Shown one piece after another: positions 1 to 10,365 of a DNA stretch of 64,000 nt. A program made the position numbers and the translations under genes. The DNA comes from Argyresthia goedartella (taxonomy: Eukaryota; Arthropoda; Insecta; Lepidoptera; Argyresthiidae): the NCBI GenBank assembly GCA_949825045.1, contig OX463829.1, forward strand, positions 25,390,715 to 25,454,714, read 5' to 3'. Each line of letters begins with the position of its first letter. Position 1 is the stretch's first letter. Below the pieces are notes generated by a model. It was not told where the DNA came from, did no database searches, and worked only from the letters and a program-made list of their open reading frames with translations.

Positions 1-334
1 ATGTACATGTCGCAGGCAATTTGTTTGATTCCGCATTTTACAAACGGCGTCGTCCGTTTACAAACGCGCGCTGCTATGTAATATGCCGAAGGCAAATTGA
101 CACTCCTTTATGTTTTAAGCATTTATTGTTGTTCTTACATGTTCAACCTCACACGAAGGGTAAAGGGGGTGAGCGAAGCGAAGCTAAGCTACCGCAGTGT
201 TTTGCCCTGCTAATTTGATATTTTAATTTCAATTTGTCAATTTGCCTTCGGCATATTACATAGCAGCGCGCGTTTGTAAACGGACGACGCCGTTTATAAA
301 ATGCGGAATCATACAATTTGCCTGCCACATACAT
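1..334. repeat. Fold-back MITE with ~90-bp inverted arms
   Basis: The left arm (about 13-103) reappears as its reverse complement at about 235-324, with only scattered mismatches, and the similarity continues weakly to both ends. The middle is about 130 bp and has no coding sense. Long arms around a short centre are typical of a fold-back MITE. Open frames inside (21-218 plus, 149-334 minus) mirror each other because of the palindrome and are not genes. The left end touches the window edge, so the true boundary and target duplication cannot be seen. Confidence 0.85.
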
Positions 335-1531
335 ATTGCATATTTTTGAAAATTATGATAAATGCATTAACATTATGTGTAAGGTAAGATGTAATAAATA
401 AATTATCACAAATAAATATTTGTAATCGACCGGATCTGCATATTTGCGATTATGCAAAACCTTCATCTTCTTTAAAACTACACTTCAGTATAAATTCATA
501 CTTATCATTACCGATATCTGCTTAATAAACTGTGACAGCATAATATTAGTCTAACACGGAAATCGTACCTTAGAGCACATTACAAGTTCTATATTTACAC
601 TACAATGTAATAATGCTTTCCCGAAGCGTATACATACTTTTCTTAAACTTAGAGGCATTCGATATCATCATTTGATCAACTACACTATCATCGTAACATA
701 ATACATTTCACAATCATTGATATACCGTCATTGTAGTTGCTACATTTAGGAATAAATCATGATTTTTAATTTTGATACTAACATTGTTAACGGCAAAGAA
801 ATATTAAATGCACGTTATAGCATGTGTTAGGCTCCAGCCAACGACATTACAACCCAAAACCAGATTTATTAATGAGATATTTGTGAGCAATATTTAGTCA
901 GGGTACGTTTCAGTTTCATAGGTCGTTGGCCGTCACTTCAGAATGCTTCATGCACACTTACTCACGAGATCGGATATCGTTGAATAAACTATGTTCTATT
1001 AGAAATATGTTGATTAATATGTAATGTGACTTAGCAGACATTTTAATTACAATATCACTTCTCGGTCTTCATTTACTATCAAAAGACGCGCCGTGTCAAA
1101 AATATTCTTCGGTAAATTAGCAATACAGAATAATTATCATCGGTTCTGTTTTGCAAATTAAATCCCCTGCAGTCTTTGTAGTTTGTTGCGGGAAGCGAGG
1201 TAACCTACATACGGAGAAACGCAATTACAGATGCAAACTGTTACTTAACATGAGCTAAACATTAAGTCCATACTTTTAGATAATGTCGGTACACCCGCAC
1301 GCAATTGTGGTAATTATGTTGACATATTTTACAATACGCCTATATTTTGTTGTTGGTTGGTTCACTTACAGCGTTTCGCTTGCGGGTGTACGCCGCTCGC
1401 GGCGCCCTTTGTAATCATTTGACAAGAGGCCGCACGTGCCAAGGTTAATGAATTTTACTGAGCCAACGCTCAGCTGGAGTCTCACGATACTGCCGTCACT
1501 GATACACACCCGGCCGTGCCGCAGCGCCTCA
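335..1531. other. AT-rich non-coding stretch
   Basis: No gene or clear repeat is visible. If the minus-strand exon at 1532-1671 ends CoREST, this would hold its 3' UTR. A minus-strand AATAAA (plus-strand TTTATT near 864) lies about 660 bp past the stop and could serve for polyadenylation; this is only a motif match. Confidence 0.4.
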
Positions 1532-1671
1532 CTAAACGGCGGGGCGCGCGGCGGGCGCTGCGGGCGCGGCGGGCGCGGGGGGCACGGCGGGGACCGCGGA
1601 GGGCGCGGCGGGGGGCGCGGTGGGCGCACCGCCGAGCTCTGCGGGAGCGCCGATGGCGACGCCCTCGCTGT
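1532..1671 (-). CDS. CoREST: Possible terminal coding exon of CoREST (Ala/Pro-rich tail)
   Basis: On the minus strand an AG at 1672-1673 is followed by an open frame that begins near SEGVAIGAPAELGG, runs through a low-complexity Ala/Pro tail and stops at TAG (1534-1532). Its entry phase (two bases completing a codon) matches the phase left open by the last firm CoREST exon at 23527. Adding it gives 482 residues in total, close to vertebrate RCOR1. The composition is very GC-rich, unlike the surroundings, as lepidopteran exons often are. Weak points: the polypyrimidine tract is poor, other AGs lie just upstream, the implied intron is 21.9 kb, and the Ala/Pro tail has no homology I can name. 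It could belong to a different gene or follow a missed exon. Confidence 0.38.
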
Positions 1672-2006
1672 CTACCTCCGTCTGCGAGATACACTTGATA
1701 CATTCGACAAGTAGAAATTAAACTAACTATATTGGCATTTCTTTTTCTGTTCTTTATTTTAGGCCAAGCTAACCCGAATGTGAAATATAGCAACCAGATG
1801 CTGTACCATGAAGTCACCAAGAAATTGATGAATACTGACCTTTTCGTCCTTATTGGAATTCTGAGGAGAAGCGGAGTCGCCATTTGTGTTGGTGCTTTCT
1901 GTTTTACTTTCTGTATTATCTGCGCTTGTTGAGCCTGAAACACACGTTAGTATTAAATTAATAATGGTATCATTAAGTCTTACTATTTAAAGTGATTTTG
2001 TATAAC

Positions 2007-2340
2007 GTCCAAATTCGTGGGTTACGCCCTAGAACACAAGGTACCGCTGAATGTAGTTAAGTTAACGTCCAAATTCGTAGGTTACGCCCTAGAACACAAG
2101 TTCCAGCTGAATGTAGGTAAGGTAAAGTCCAAATTCGTGGGTTACACCCTAGAACACAAGGTCCCGCTGAATGTAGGTAAGGTAAGTCCAAATTCGTGGG
2201 TTACGCCCTAGAACACAAGGTCCCGCTGGATGTAGGTAAGGTAAGTCCAAATTCGTGGGTTACGCCCTAGAACACAAGGTCCAGCTAAATGTAGGGAAGG
2301 TAACGTCCAAATTCGTGGGTGATGCCCTAGTACACAATGT
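2007..2340. repeat. Minisatellite, six copies of a ~60-bp unit
   Basis: A unit beginning GTCCAAATTCGTGGGTTACG starts at 2007, 2067, 2127, 2186, 2245 and 2305. Four spacings are 59 or 60 bp, and copies differ at a few positions. Because 60 is divisible by three, the plus strand reads as a 20-residue peptide repeat over the first three copies; the 59-bp copies break that frame. It is best treated as a tandem DNA repeat. Confidence 0.9.
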
Positions 2341-2540
2341 AGACACATTCTACCAAGCCATCACCAGGTTTTACTCGCCTCCAGACTTCAGTCCACCACG
2401 ACCTGACTATACCCTCTGTAGGCCTTTACTTGCAAAAGGCCAAAAGTACAATCTTGTAAAATATAATATCACGCCTTTTCCCAGACGGGGTGGTAGAGAC
2501 AGAGGCAGAGGCTTAACTTAACACCATCTTTATGATTTTG

Positions 2541-3023
2541 ACAGGTGGCACTATTTTTTCAAGTTGTCATGATTTTTGACAAGTGTATTGACTTTTGACA
2601 GGAGTCACGATTTTGACAGGTATCACGATTTTGCTGGCTATAGCTATGGAGATATTGAAGGTTTCCTCACGATGTTTTCCGTTAGAACGTCCGTACACTG
2701 TTCTTAACCTCTTAAAATCCGAGGGTAGTTGGGACGGGTCACGATTTTGAATTTTATGCCATAGTAATAAAATTTAAAACCCATGACGGAATAGTGGCGT
2801 TAGCTAACACTGGTGGTATTCAAGAAGTTAAAATAAATTAGGAACTTATCTTATTGGTACATGGCCATAATTGGATTTGTACCAGCACGTCCTGCGTGGC
2901 GAAAACAGTGACAGCTATAAAAAAAAAGTGGAAGCTGTCAAAAATCATGACGTGTCCAAATCATTACACCTGTTAAAATCATGATACCTGTCAAAAATCA
3001 TGACAACTATCAATAGTGACATG
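2541..3023. repeat. MITE with inverted, repeated sub-terminal motifs
   Basis: The left end (2541 onward) and the reverse complement of the right end (to 3023) match over about 90 bp with gaps. Both arms contain several copies of a motif close to GTCATGATTTTTGACA. Repeated sub-terminal motifs of this kind are commonly transposase-binding sites. A second, shorter element (2704-2832) sits inside it. Confidence 0.65.
2704..2832. repeat. Short interspersed element with TTAACCTCTT/AAGAAGTTAA ends
   Basis: This stretch is repeated at 49264-49422 with about the same start, the same core (GGGTAGTTGGGACG, then CCATAGTAATAAAATTTAAAA-type sequence) and the same end (GGTGGTATTCAAGA followed by TTAA). The ends are short inverted repeats. 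It is probably a MITE that inserted into the larger MITE around it. Confidence 0.6.
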
Positions 3024-3462
3024 TTGAATAACCATAGAGCTCAAAGGTCTGTTGACTATTTGTTAATGACTGTAGCTAAAAATGCCCTTTTGAGAAGTTG
3101 CCGTTTTGAGAAGTAACGCCTAGCCATTGCGGGTAAATCCCTGCAGGAGGGCTCAGCGAACCGACAGTGCACTGCAGTGGGTATTGTTGGCCAAATAATT
3201 CCAGAAATACCGAGAAACGAGCCGTCAGATGATTGGATGATATCCGAAACAACCCATAATTCGGTATTTGACAATGTACTTAAATTAATCTAAAGTGGAA
3301 GTTTTAATTTGAGGCCGAAGATGTAAACAAAGAAGTTGTTGATAAAAAAATTGCCATTGTTATTTATCAGAAACAACGCAAACAGAAGAGTGTGCTCATC
3401 ACACAAATGTTTGCCCTGGGTGGGGTTTGAACACGCATACGGAGCCATCAATATCGTTATCG

Positions 3463-3939
3463 ATGCACCGACGACCTTCCGTGAAAAAATATTAAGATGT
3501 TGGTTAAAACCGCATAAGAATCGGTTGCGTGATTAAGGAATTAGAAGATATACAGACAGACACACGCAGAGAGCGGACTTTGTTTTGTTAGTTTTATTGA
3601 AAGTAATAAAATAAATAAATAATGCACCGACGACCTTCCGTGAAAAAATATCTAGATGTTGGTTAAAACCGCATAAGAATCGGTTGCGTGATTAAGGAAT
3701 TAGAAGATATACAGACAGACACACGCAGAGAGCGACTTTGTTTTGTTAGTTTTAATGAAAGTAATAAAATAAATAAATAATGCACCGACGACCTTCCGTG
3801 AAAAAATATCTAGATGTTGGTTAAAACCGCATAAGAATCGGTTGCGTGATTAAGGAATTAGAAGATATACAGACAGACACACGCAGAGAGCGACTTTGTT
3901 TTGTTAGTGTTAATGAAAGTAATAAAATAAATAAATAAT
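3463..3939. repeat. Three tandem copies of a ~159-bp unit
   Basis: ATGCACCGACGACCTTCCGTG begins copies at 3463, 3622 and 3780. Each copy continues through AAGAATCGGTTGCGTG and a run of ACAGACAGACACACGCAGAG, and ends in AATAAAATAAATAAATA. Copies 2 and 3 are almost identical and copy 1 differs slightly (TTAAG for CTAG, and an extra G). The near-identity indicates a recent tandem triplication. Confidence 0.9.
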
Positions 3940-3973
3940 GATATTTATGTACTATCCTAAGGTTCCGAGTCTG

Positions 3974-4330
3974 TTACATTTACAATTGTTCAACTACATC
4001 ATCAATTAGGTGATTGAGTTGGCATATTTTATCCTCCACTTTTATTGCGTAGCTAATGCAGTCATTCCACTTTTGCAGTGTCACATTTTGTAATCCCTCA
4101 TGAAATAGGGCATTTACTTCTGCCATTTTGAATGTTTTGTTATTCCTTCCGACATGCCCGTTTACCTGCGTCCAGCTCAGTTCTACGGGGTTCCATCTAC
4201 TACAGTGATAGGGGGGCAGTTGGAGGATGGTGATACCATGTTCAGCCAACACGACTACCACTTGCTTTTGATACAAGTGCTTTTCTCTATTCACAATGTC
4301 CAGTAAATATGCTCTGACCTGAGCGTTTTA
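3974..4330 (-). pseudogene. IS630/Tc1-superfamily DDE transposase, C-terminal fragment
   Basis: The minus-strand frame reads HGITILQLPPYHCSRWNPVE, then LSWTQVNGHVGRNN and KMAEV. The pattern LPPYH...NPVELxWxQVK is the last catalytic block (the third acidic residue) of DDE_3-type transposases common in insect genomes. Only about 105 residues are open; the N-terminal helix-turn-helix and first two catalytic acids are absent. It is a transposon remnant, not a cellular gene. Confidence 0.65.
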
Positions 4331-4614
4331 GGTTCATATGATATTCACACACCGGCACAATTAGCGGAACAGAAAAAAAGGGAGCAAAAGAGGGAATTTA
4401 GAACAATAAATGTAATTTTTAAACAATATACTATTTAAAATGAAACAACAATTAAATGAACATGTTTTGACATTCATTTGTAACACCATACTTAAAGTTT
4501 AATTAAAATGAAAATTAAATTAAACAAAATGTATTTTTCTTCGATTTTTTAATTATAGAGAAACAGCAGAAAATTCAAGATTTTCCAAAGGTTAACAACA
4601 ATTTCAATGACTGT

Positions 4615-5138
4615 TCAATATCGAGTGTTTCCTCCTCGCGCTCTGATAAGGGTTTCCATCCGTCTGGGCATGCTGCGGATGATGTTATCAATGGTTTCTT
4701 GGGGCAACCTCTGCCATTCTTCAAGTAATGCGTTTCGCAACTCGTTGAGATTATTGGGAGGTGGCATTCTTGACTTTACACTCCTCTTTAGCAAGTCCCA
4801 GACGTGTTCTATAGGGTTCATATCGGGGGTAGAACGAAGTTGTTACCAATAAAGGGGGCAAATGGCACAACATGTTCTTCTAAAATCTCCCTGACATACC
4901 GATCAGCATTCAGATTCCCGCCATCGACCACTACTAACTCCGTACGAGCTCCTAAACATATTCCTCCCCAGACCATAATTAAACCGCCGCCATATGCCAC
5001 TGTATTTTCAAAATTAGACTGGATATACCGTTCTCCTTTGCGTCTCCATACTCGCTGCCTTCCATCAATTTGATTTAACATAACTCTGCATTCATCTGTA
5101 AAAAGAACCTGTCCCCAGTCGTCGAAGTCCCAATCACG
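4615..5138 (-). pseudogene. Tc1-like transposase, C-terminal half
   Basis: Reading down from 5138 on the minus strand: WDFDDWGQVLFTDECR (the block holding the first catalytic Asp), VWRRKGERY, MVWGGICLGARTELVV, then DMNPIEHVWDLLKRSV (the last catalytic block). The frame changes near 4820, and the stretch that normally carries the second catalytic Asp (the NARPHxA block) is missing. The protein could not be active. The N-terminal half is at 10610-11018. Confidence 0.8.
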
Positions 5139-5963
5139 AGTCCCAATCGAAGTGGCGCCACCTGCTTGAACTTAAAGTCAGCTCCTAGGTAAAAAATTTG
5201 TATAAAATAAACAAAACAGTTTTTATCATAAATTCTTCAAAAAAAAACAAAGAACCAAGTGAAGTGCATAAGTGGAAGTGTTATCCAAAACTATATTAAT
5301 GGATTTGCTACAAAAACAATCAAAATATATAAAACGTCAGTGAAGACTTAAAACAGTGAACTTAGTTAATAATAAACCTTGAATATGCGTGAAAAATGAA
5401 CATCCTTCTGTGTTTTCACAAAGTGTAATAAATTTACAGTGAATTCATATGTAATAACGTGTAAATACTCCAAAATACAATTTCCTGACCGTTACAGTAC
5501 AAAAATTTAAATAGTGCCATCTATTGCACAAAGGCGGAACTAACTACATACCTACCTCACCAATAACCACTACCGCCATCTAGTGGCTAATTTAGAAAAA
5601 TATATTGTACGCCATGATCATCCATTCGATTAAAGACACCACATCATAGACTTCACAGTAGAGGGCGCATCCAGTCCTAATCGATAACTCGCCTACTGAC
5701 AATTATTGAGCGAGCTACGCCGGACTACGCCACACTGCTACGCCACAGTGCTACGCTACAATACTACACGTTTCGCTGCTACACCACGTTGCTACGCCGC
5801 GCTGCTACGCGCCACGCTTCTACGCCGCGCTGCTACGCGCCACGCTTCTACGCGACGCGGCTCCGCCACACTGCTACGTAATACCTTATCTCAGCTGCTG
5901 CGGCCGCGCTCGTAATAGGAATAATATAATTTAATATAAACTAATATAATTTAATAAGCTACA

Positions 5964-7511
5964 ATGGCAAACAAGGCGGACAGTGGCAAAAAAACAATAA
6001 AACTGACATCAAATACAGTACAATGTTACAAATGTAAGAAAAATGTCAACACAAAAGAAACTATTTTATGTGTGTCTTGCAAAAAAAGATTTGAATTTGA
6101 CTGCGCCGGCTGTTCAGAAAAATTATATCGTCTAAAGAGCGAAGAATCAAAGAGACGATGGAAATGTTCGCAATGTCTCCAACAGCCATCAACATTAAGG
6201 CAAGAACAAGAACAAAGCAATATCACCATAAGGAAAAAAATCAATAAAATCGCTGCATCCTCGAAGCAAAGTACACCCGTACCAGAGCTACCGTGTATCT
6301 CTACCAAGAGTGCAACGTCGTCGTCACCAGTTAGTAACCAAGACACCTCGGATGACTTCTCTGCATCGTTTGAGTTATCAGCTACACCAAGACTGTCAAG
6401 AAGTCTTACTCATAATATGACTGACGAAACAATTATAGATGTCACGATGAGTGAAGAGATGGCTCAAATTAAATCTAACCTCATGTCCACGGAAGCAGAA
6501 TTAGAAAACATAATACTGGAAAATAACCAACTAAAGAAGCAAGTAAGTCAACTGGTAATTGAGGTAGCTACACTAAAGAAGCTTTGCCAAGCACCTCTAT
6601 CTGCCTCTAAAAACATCAATCAAAAACAGAAACGGAGAATCTCACTTATAGGTCACAATTTAAGACAACTAACTTCTCCGAAGTCGTCATCTGCGCCAGT
6701 CCGACCCGAGTCTAATTCGAAAATTCAGGAGTTGCAACAAAAAACAGAAGCCTTACATGAAGAACTGGAGCATGCCAAAAATGAAATAACCACTTTAAAT
6801 CAACAGATTAAGGCACTACAGCAACAATTACTCGTTCCAGTCAACGAATCCCAGCGAGTGATTTGTCGCAAACTTAAATGGAAGAAAAATCATGAAACTC
6901 AAAAGACACATAAGATACAAATAATAAGTAGCAACAATAAAAATAGCATACTGAGCACTTCAGAGAATACTTTTGGAAACTTCTCCATCTGTCACAAAGT
7001 GATTCCTCATGTTGGCGTGAAAGATCTGCTTTTGAACGGAATAGACAAGACACTAGAATCTTTCACAAAGAATGACTACTGCGTTATTATGATTGGTGAG
7101 ACGGATTTTCAATCGACCAATAATTACCTCGAGTTGATTTATCTCATCCGTCAAATGCTTCGGGGACTCCGGCAGACAAATACAATTATATGCCTTCCGA
7201 CATTCAAATGTACTGAGTACAGCAAAATGTTTAATTGTCGGGTAGAGTCCTTTAATAGACTGCTATGCTTAGACAACGCGACGCATCAGTATGCTTACAT
7301 TCTGGATTCGAACCAGCATCTAACTTACGACTACAACATGTTTGTCAAACGAAACGGCAAGATTAATAATAATGGAATTCGTGCAATATTTCAAGACCTG
7401 AAAGAAATTATTAATAACATTGAATCTATGAATGATGATCAAAGCACAGAAAGCGATAATATGACCAAAACTTCAATCAATAATGATGACCAGTTTTTTC
7501 GTGACGAGTAA
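5964..7511 (+). CDS. LINE ORF1 protein: PHD-like finger, coiled coil, esterase-like domain
   Basis: This 515-residue ORF1 is the RNA-binding/chaperone partner of ORF2 in the retrotransposition particle. Residues about 21-70 hold paired cysteines (CYKC, CVSC, CAGC, CSQC) resembling a PHD finger. Residues about 168-205 and 250-290 are Leu/Glu/Lys/Gln-rich coiled-coil segments. The C-terminal 200 residues have alternating hydrophobic strands and a block VIMIGETDF like the GxND block of SGNH esterases, a domain known in CR1-type ORF1s. The usual GDS nucleophile block is not evident (the equivalent looks like IISSNNKNS), so catalysis is doubtful. The start at 5964 follows a stop-rich leader. Its end overlaps ORF2 by 29 bases in another frame. 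Confidence 0.85.
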   Translation: MANKADSGKKTIKLTSNTVQCYKCKKNVNTKETILCVSCKKRFEFDCAGCSEKLYRLKSEESKRRWKCSQCLQQPSTLRQEQEQSNITIRKKINKIAASSKQSTPVPELPCISTKSATSSSPVSNQDTSDDFSASFELSATPRLSRSLTHNMTDETIIDVTMSEEMAQIKSNLMSTEAELENIILENNQLKKQVSQLVIEVATLKKLCQAPLSASKNINQKQKRRISLIGHNLRQLTSPKSSSAPVRPESNSKIQELQQKTEALHEELEHAKNEITTLNQQIKALQQQLLVPVNESQRVICRKLKWKKNHETQKTHKIQIISSNNKNSILSTSENTFGNFSICHKVIPHVGVKDLLLNGIDKTLESFTKNDYCVIMIGETDFQSTNNYLELIYLIRQMLRGLRQTNTIICLPTFKCTEYSKMFNCRVESFNRLLCLDNATHQYAYILDSNQHLTYDYNMFVKRNGKINNNGIRAIFQDLKEIINNIESMNDDQSTESDNMTKTSINNDDQFFRDE

Positions 7512-10365
7512 CCTACATGTTCTACATCAAAATATAGCTGGATTAATAAACAAATCAGAGATGTTAACTCTACATCTAAAAAATCTCGATGCAAATAAAT
7601 TAACAATTGATGTTATTTGCATAACGGAACACAACATGCAATCAGGAAGTGAAGACGTCCTTGTTCTGCCCGATTATCTGCTAGCTTCTCACTACTGCAG
7701 AGATAACAGGAATAAGGGTGGTTCTTGTATATTGGTTAGAAAAGGTATACTGTATAGGAATCTCCCTAGTATTTCTAAAATATCTGTCAGAGGAATATTT
7801 GAATGTTGTGCGGTAGAGCTTACTGACTTCCAAGTTATTGTGGCATGCGTGTATAGAATCCCTAAAAATAAGCAAAAGGCTGCATATCTTGAGTTCTTTT
7901 TCGACAAAATGACCACTATATTAAATGAATTGTGTATCAAAAAATCAAATAAAAATTGGCGGGTTATTATCTGTGGAGATTTTAACATAAATATACTGGA
8001 GAATAACTGTCAAACAAGGGAATTTAAAGATTTATTACTAGGCTACAATCTTGAATTAGCATTGTCTGAGCCCACTAGACCTGAGAGTGGTACCTGCTTG
8101 GACAATTTTGCTCATAATTTTAAACGAGGATGCAAAGGTCAGGTCATTGATTACGGCCTTTCAGATCACACAGCGCAATTGCTTAAATGTCCTGTTAAGA
8201 AAACATGCATACTTGATCATTGGAGAACTAAAAAAAGGATTTTTAGCCAGGAAAACTTGGCAAAATTTAGAAAACATCTAACTTGTTTATCATTTTCGGA
8301 AGTGTATCAATCATATGATCCAAACAAATGTTATGATAGCTTTTTGGAATCTTTTCTCCTAATATATAACTTGTGCTTTCCTTATATAGATATAAAAGTT
8401 AAAACAAAAAAGAAACTTAGATGGATTTCGAGAGGTATTAAGATATGCAGTAAAAGGCAACGACAACTTCTGTGGCAATGGCGGAAGAAACCCTCTCAAG
8501 AAAATAAAAATATATTCAAAAATTATTCTAAACGGTTTAAGCGAATTATAAAGTTGACACAGCAAGCACAAAACAATTATTTAATAAAAAAATCTACCAA
8601 TAAATCAAAAAGCGCTTGGAATATCATAAACAGCGCTAAGACATCAGTTCCCAATGAGCCTATCAGAAAAATAAAAAATAATAATTTCGAAATAACTGAC
8701 CCTCAAAAAATCGCAGAAGCTTTCAATGATTTTTTCATAGATCAAATAAAACCAACAGATCAATGTTTGGATGTGACTTCTCTGAAAATAAATAATCAGA
8801 CTCAATCGATTTTCGTAAACCCTGTAACGCCAGAAAACATCACAACAATTATTGGTTCACTCAAAAATAAAAACAGCATTGGATATGATGGTATACATAC
8901 GAAGGCATTAAAATATGTTTATGACATTATAGCTCAACCACTTAGCCACATTGTAAACGCCTCCATATCGTCCGGTTTATACCCAGAAGCGCTCAAGCCA
9001 TTAATTATAAAACCACTATTCAAAAGAGAGAACAGAGAACTTATGAAATATTATCGACCAATTGCTCTATCGTCTGTTGTATCAAAAATTTTTGAAAAAT
9101 ATCTCTATCAGGCTATCTTATGTTATTTGGAGAAATTCAATATACTTACTGATGAACAAAAAGGCTTCCGTAAGGGTAAATCAATAAACATGGCAGTGTA
9201 CGAATTCTTAAAGTATGTAACCACTAGTATGGATAAAAGAGAACCAATCGTGGCCCTTTACATGGACATGACAAAAGCATTTGACTATGTTAATCATGAA
9301 TTACTAATAAGGAAACTCGAAGCGTACGGTATTAGAGGAAACATCCTCAATCTGTTGAAATCATATTTAAGTAACAGAACACAATCGACAGAAATAGCGA
9401 AGATCTGTGTAAAAAACAAGCGCGAAACTAAATATCTATCAAACTCAAGAGAAGTAAAATATGGCGTCCCACAAGGAAGCGTCTTAGGACCACTCCTCTT
9501 CATTATTTATATAAATGACCTCCCAAAAAATATATCTCATCCTATGACATTATTTGCTGATGATAGCACTTTAATAATAAAATGTAATGAATTTGACGAT
9601 AATGAAACCAAAATTAATGACGCTTTAAAAGAGATAATATACTGGATGAATAGTAATAATTTAATTGTGAATTTAGAAAAGACATACTTAATGAATTTTT
9701 ATCAAAATTTATCAAAATTAGAGAACGTAAATATTCAATATAATGGCACTAAAATTGAAGAAGTAAAGTCTACAAAATTTCTGGGTTTGACAATAGACAG
9801 TAAGTTAAATTGGAAACAACAAACAAAAACAGTGAGTGACAAACTATGTAAATATGCCTATTTATTGTCAAAATTGTCTAAAATCTTGAGCACTGACACC
9901 TGTCTTACAGCCTACCACGGTTTTGTGGCACCCTCGTTGCGCTATGGGATTATCTTTTGGGGGAATTCCACGGAGAAGGAAATTATTTTTAAGGCACAAA
10001 AACGGTGCATTAGGGCAATGTGCAAACTGAAACCGACAGACAGTTGCATAAACCACTTTAGAATGTTAGGTATATTGACTATGCCATCACTCTACATTTA
10101 TGAAATAGGTGTATTTGTAAAAACAAATTGGAAATTATTTAGGAAAATAAACAGTAAAAGAGATGATAAATTAAGTGCACCTCCCCGCTCTACTGCTTTA
10201 TTCAACAAAAGTATATTTGGTATGGCGCCAAAAGTATACAATAAGCTGCCTAAAACCATTAGGGACATTGAGAATCTTCACTCATACAAGGCTGGTCTTA
10301 GACATTTCTTAATCGAAAAATCATACTATAAAATAAATGACTTCTTGGAGGACAGTTCGATCTAA
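7483..10365 (+). CDS. LINE ORF2: endonuclease and reverse transcriptase, intact
   Basis: The 960-residue polyprotein nicks target DNA and reverse-transcribes the LINE RNA at the nick. An APE-type endonuclease fills residues about 5-240: the QNIAG, TEHN, GDFNIN and SDHT blocks keep the catalytic Asn, Glu, Asp and His residues. The reverse transcriptase spans about 470-790: YRPIAL, KGFRKGKS, YMDMTKAFDYVNH, GVPQGSVLGPLLF and the active site FADDS. A C-terminal region follows (FLGLTIDSKLNW, then to about residue 950). No stop or frameshift interrupts it, which sets it apart from every other LINE here. The first Met lies inside the end of ORF1, so translation probably depends on reinitiation or coupling; a downstream start is possible. 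Confidence 0.93.
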   Translation: MMTSFFVTSNLHVLHQNIAGLINKSEMLTLHLKNLDANKLTIDVICITEHNMQSGSEDVLVLPDYLLASHYCRDNRNKGGSCILVRKGILYRNLPSISKISVRGIFECCAVELTDFQVIVACVYRIPKNKQKAAYLEFFFDKMTTILNELCIKKSNKNWRVIICGDFNINILENNCQTREFKDLLLGYNLELALSEPTRPESGTCLDNFAHNFKRGCKGQVIDYGLSDHTAQLLKCPVKKTCILDHWRTKKRIFSQENLAKFRKHLTCLSFSEVYQSYDPNKCYDSFLESFLLIYNLCFPYIDIKVKTKKKLRWISRGIKICSKRQRQLLWQWRKKPSQENKNIFKNYSKRFKRIIKLTQQAQNNYLIKKSTNKSKSAWNIINSAKTSVPNEPIRKIKNNNFEITDPQKIAEAFNDFFIDQIKPTDQCLDVTSLKINNQTQSIFVNPVTPENITTIIGSLKNKNSIGYDGIHTKALKYVYDIIAQPLSHIVNASISSGLYPEALKPLIIKPLFKRENRELMKYYRPIALSSVVSKIFEKYLYQAILCYLEKFNILTDEQKGFRKGKSINMAVYEFLKYVTTSMDKREPIVALYMDMTKAFDYVNHELLIRKLEAYGIRGNILNLLKSYLSNRTQSTEIAKICVKNKRETKYLSNSREVKYGVPQGSVLGPLLFIIYINDLPKNISHPMTLFADDSTLIIKCNEFDDNETKINDALKEIIYWMNSNNLIVNLEKTYLMNFYQNLSKLENVNIQYNGTKIEEVKSTKFLGLTIDSKLNWKQQTKTVSDKLCKYAYLLSKLSKILSTDTCLTAYHGFVAPSLRYGIIFWGNSTEKEIIFKAQKRCIRAMCKLKPTDSCINHFRMLGILTMPSLYIYEIGVFVKTNWKLFRKINSKRDDKLSAPPRSTALFNKSIFGMAPKVYNKLPKTIRDIENLHSYKAGLRHFLIEKSYYKINDFLEDSSI

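Noticed and set aside
1366..1629. Pro/Arg-rich minus-strand ORF
   Set aside because: Frame shadow of the same GC block; it does not connect to any CoREST exon phase.
1436..1943. Arg/Gly- and Arg-rich ORFs on both strands around 1530-1690
   Set aside because: They are wrong-frame readings of a GC-rich block. Only one minus-strand frame has a splice-compatible, Ala/Pro-rich reading.
2017..2521. ORFs over the minisatellite
   Set aside because: Open only because the repeat unit is 60 bp; broken by 59-bp units.
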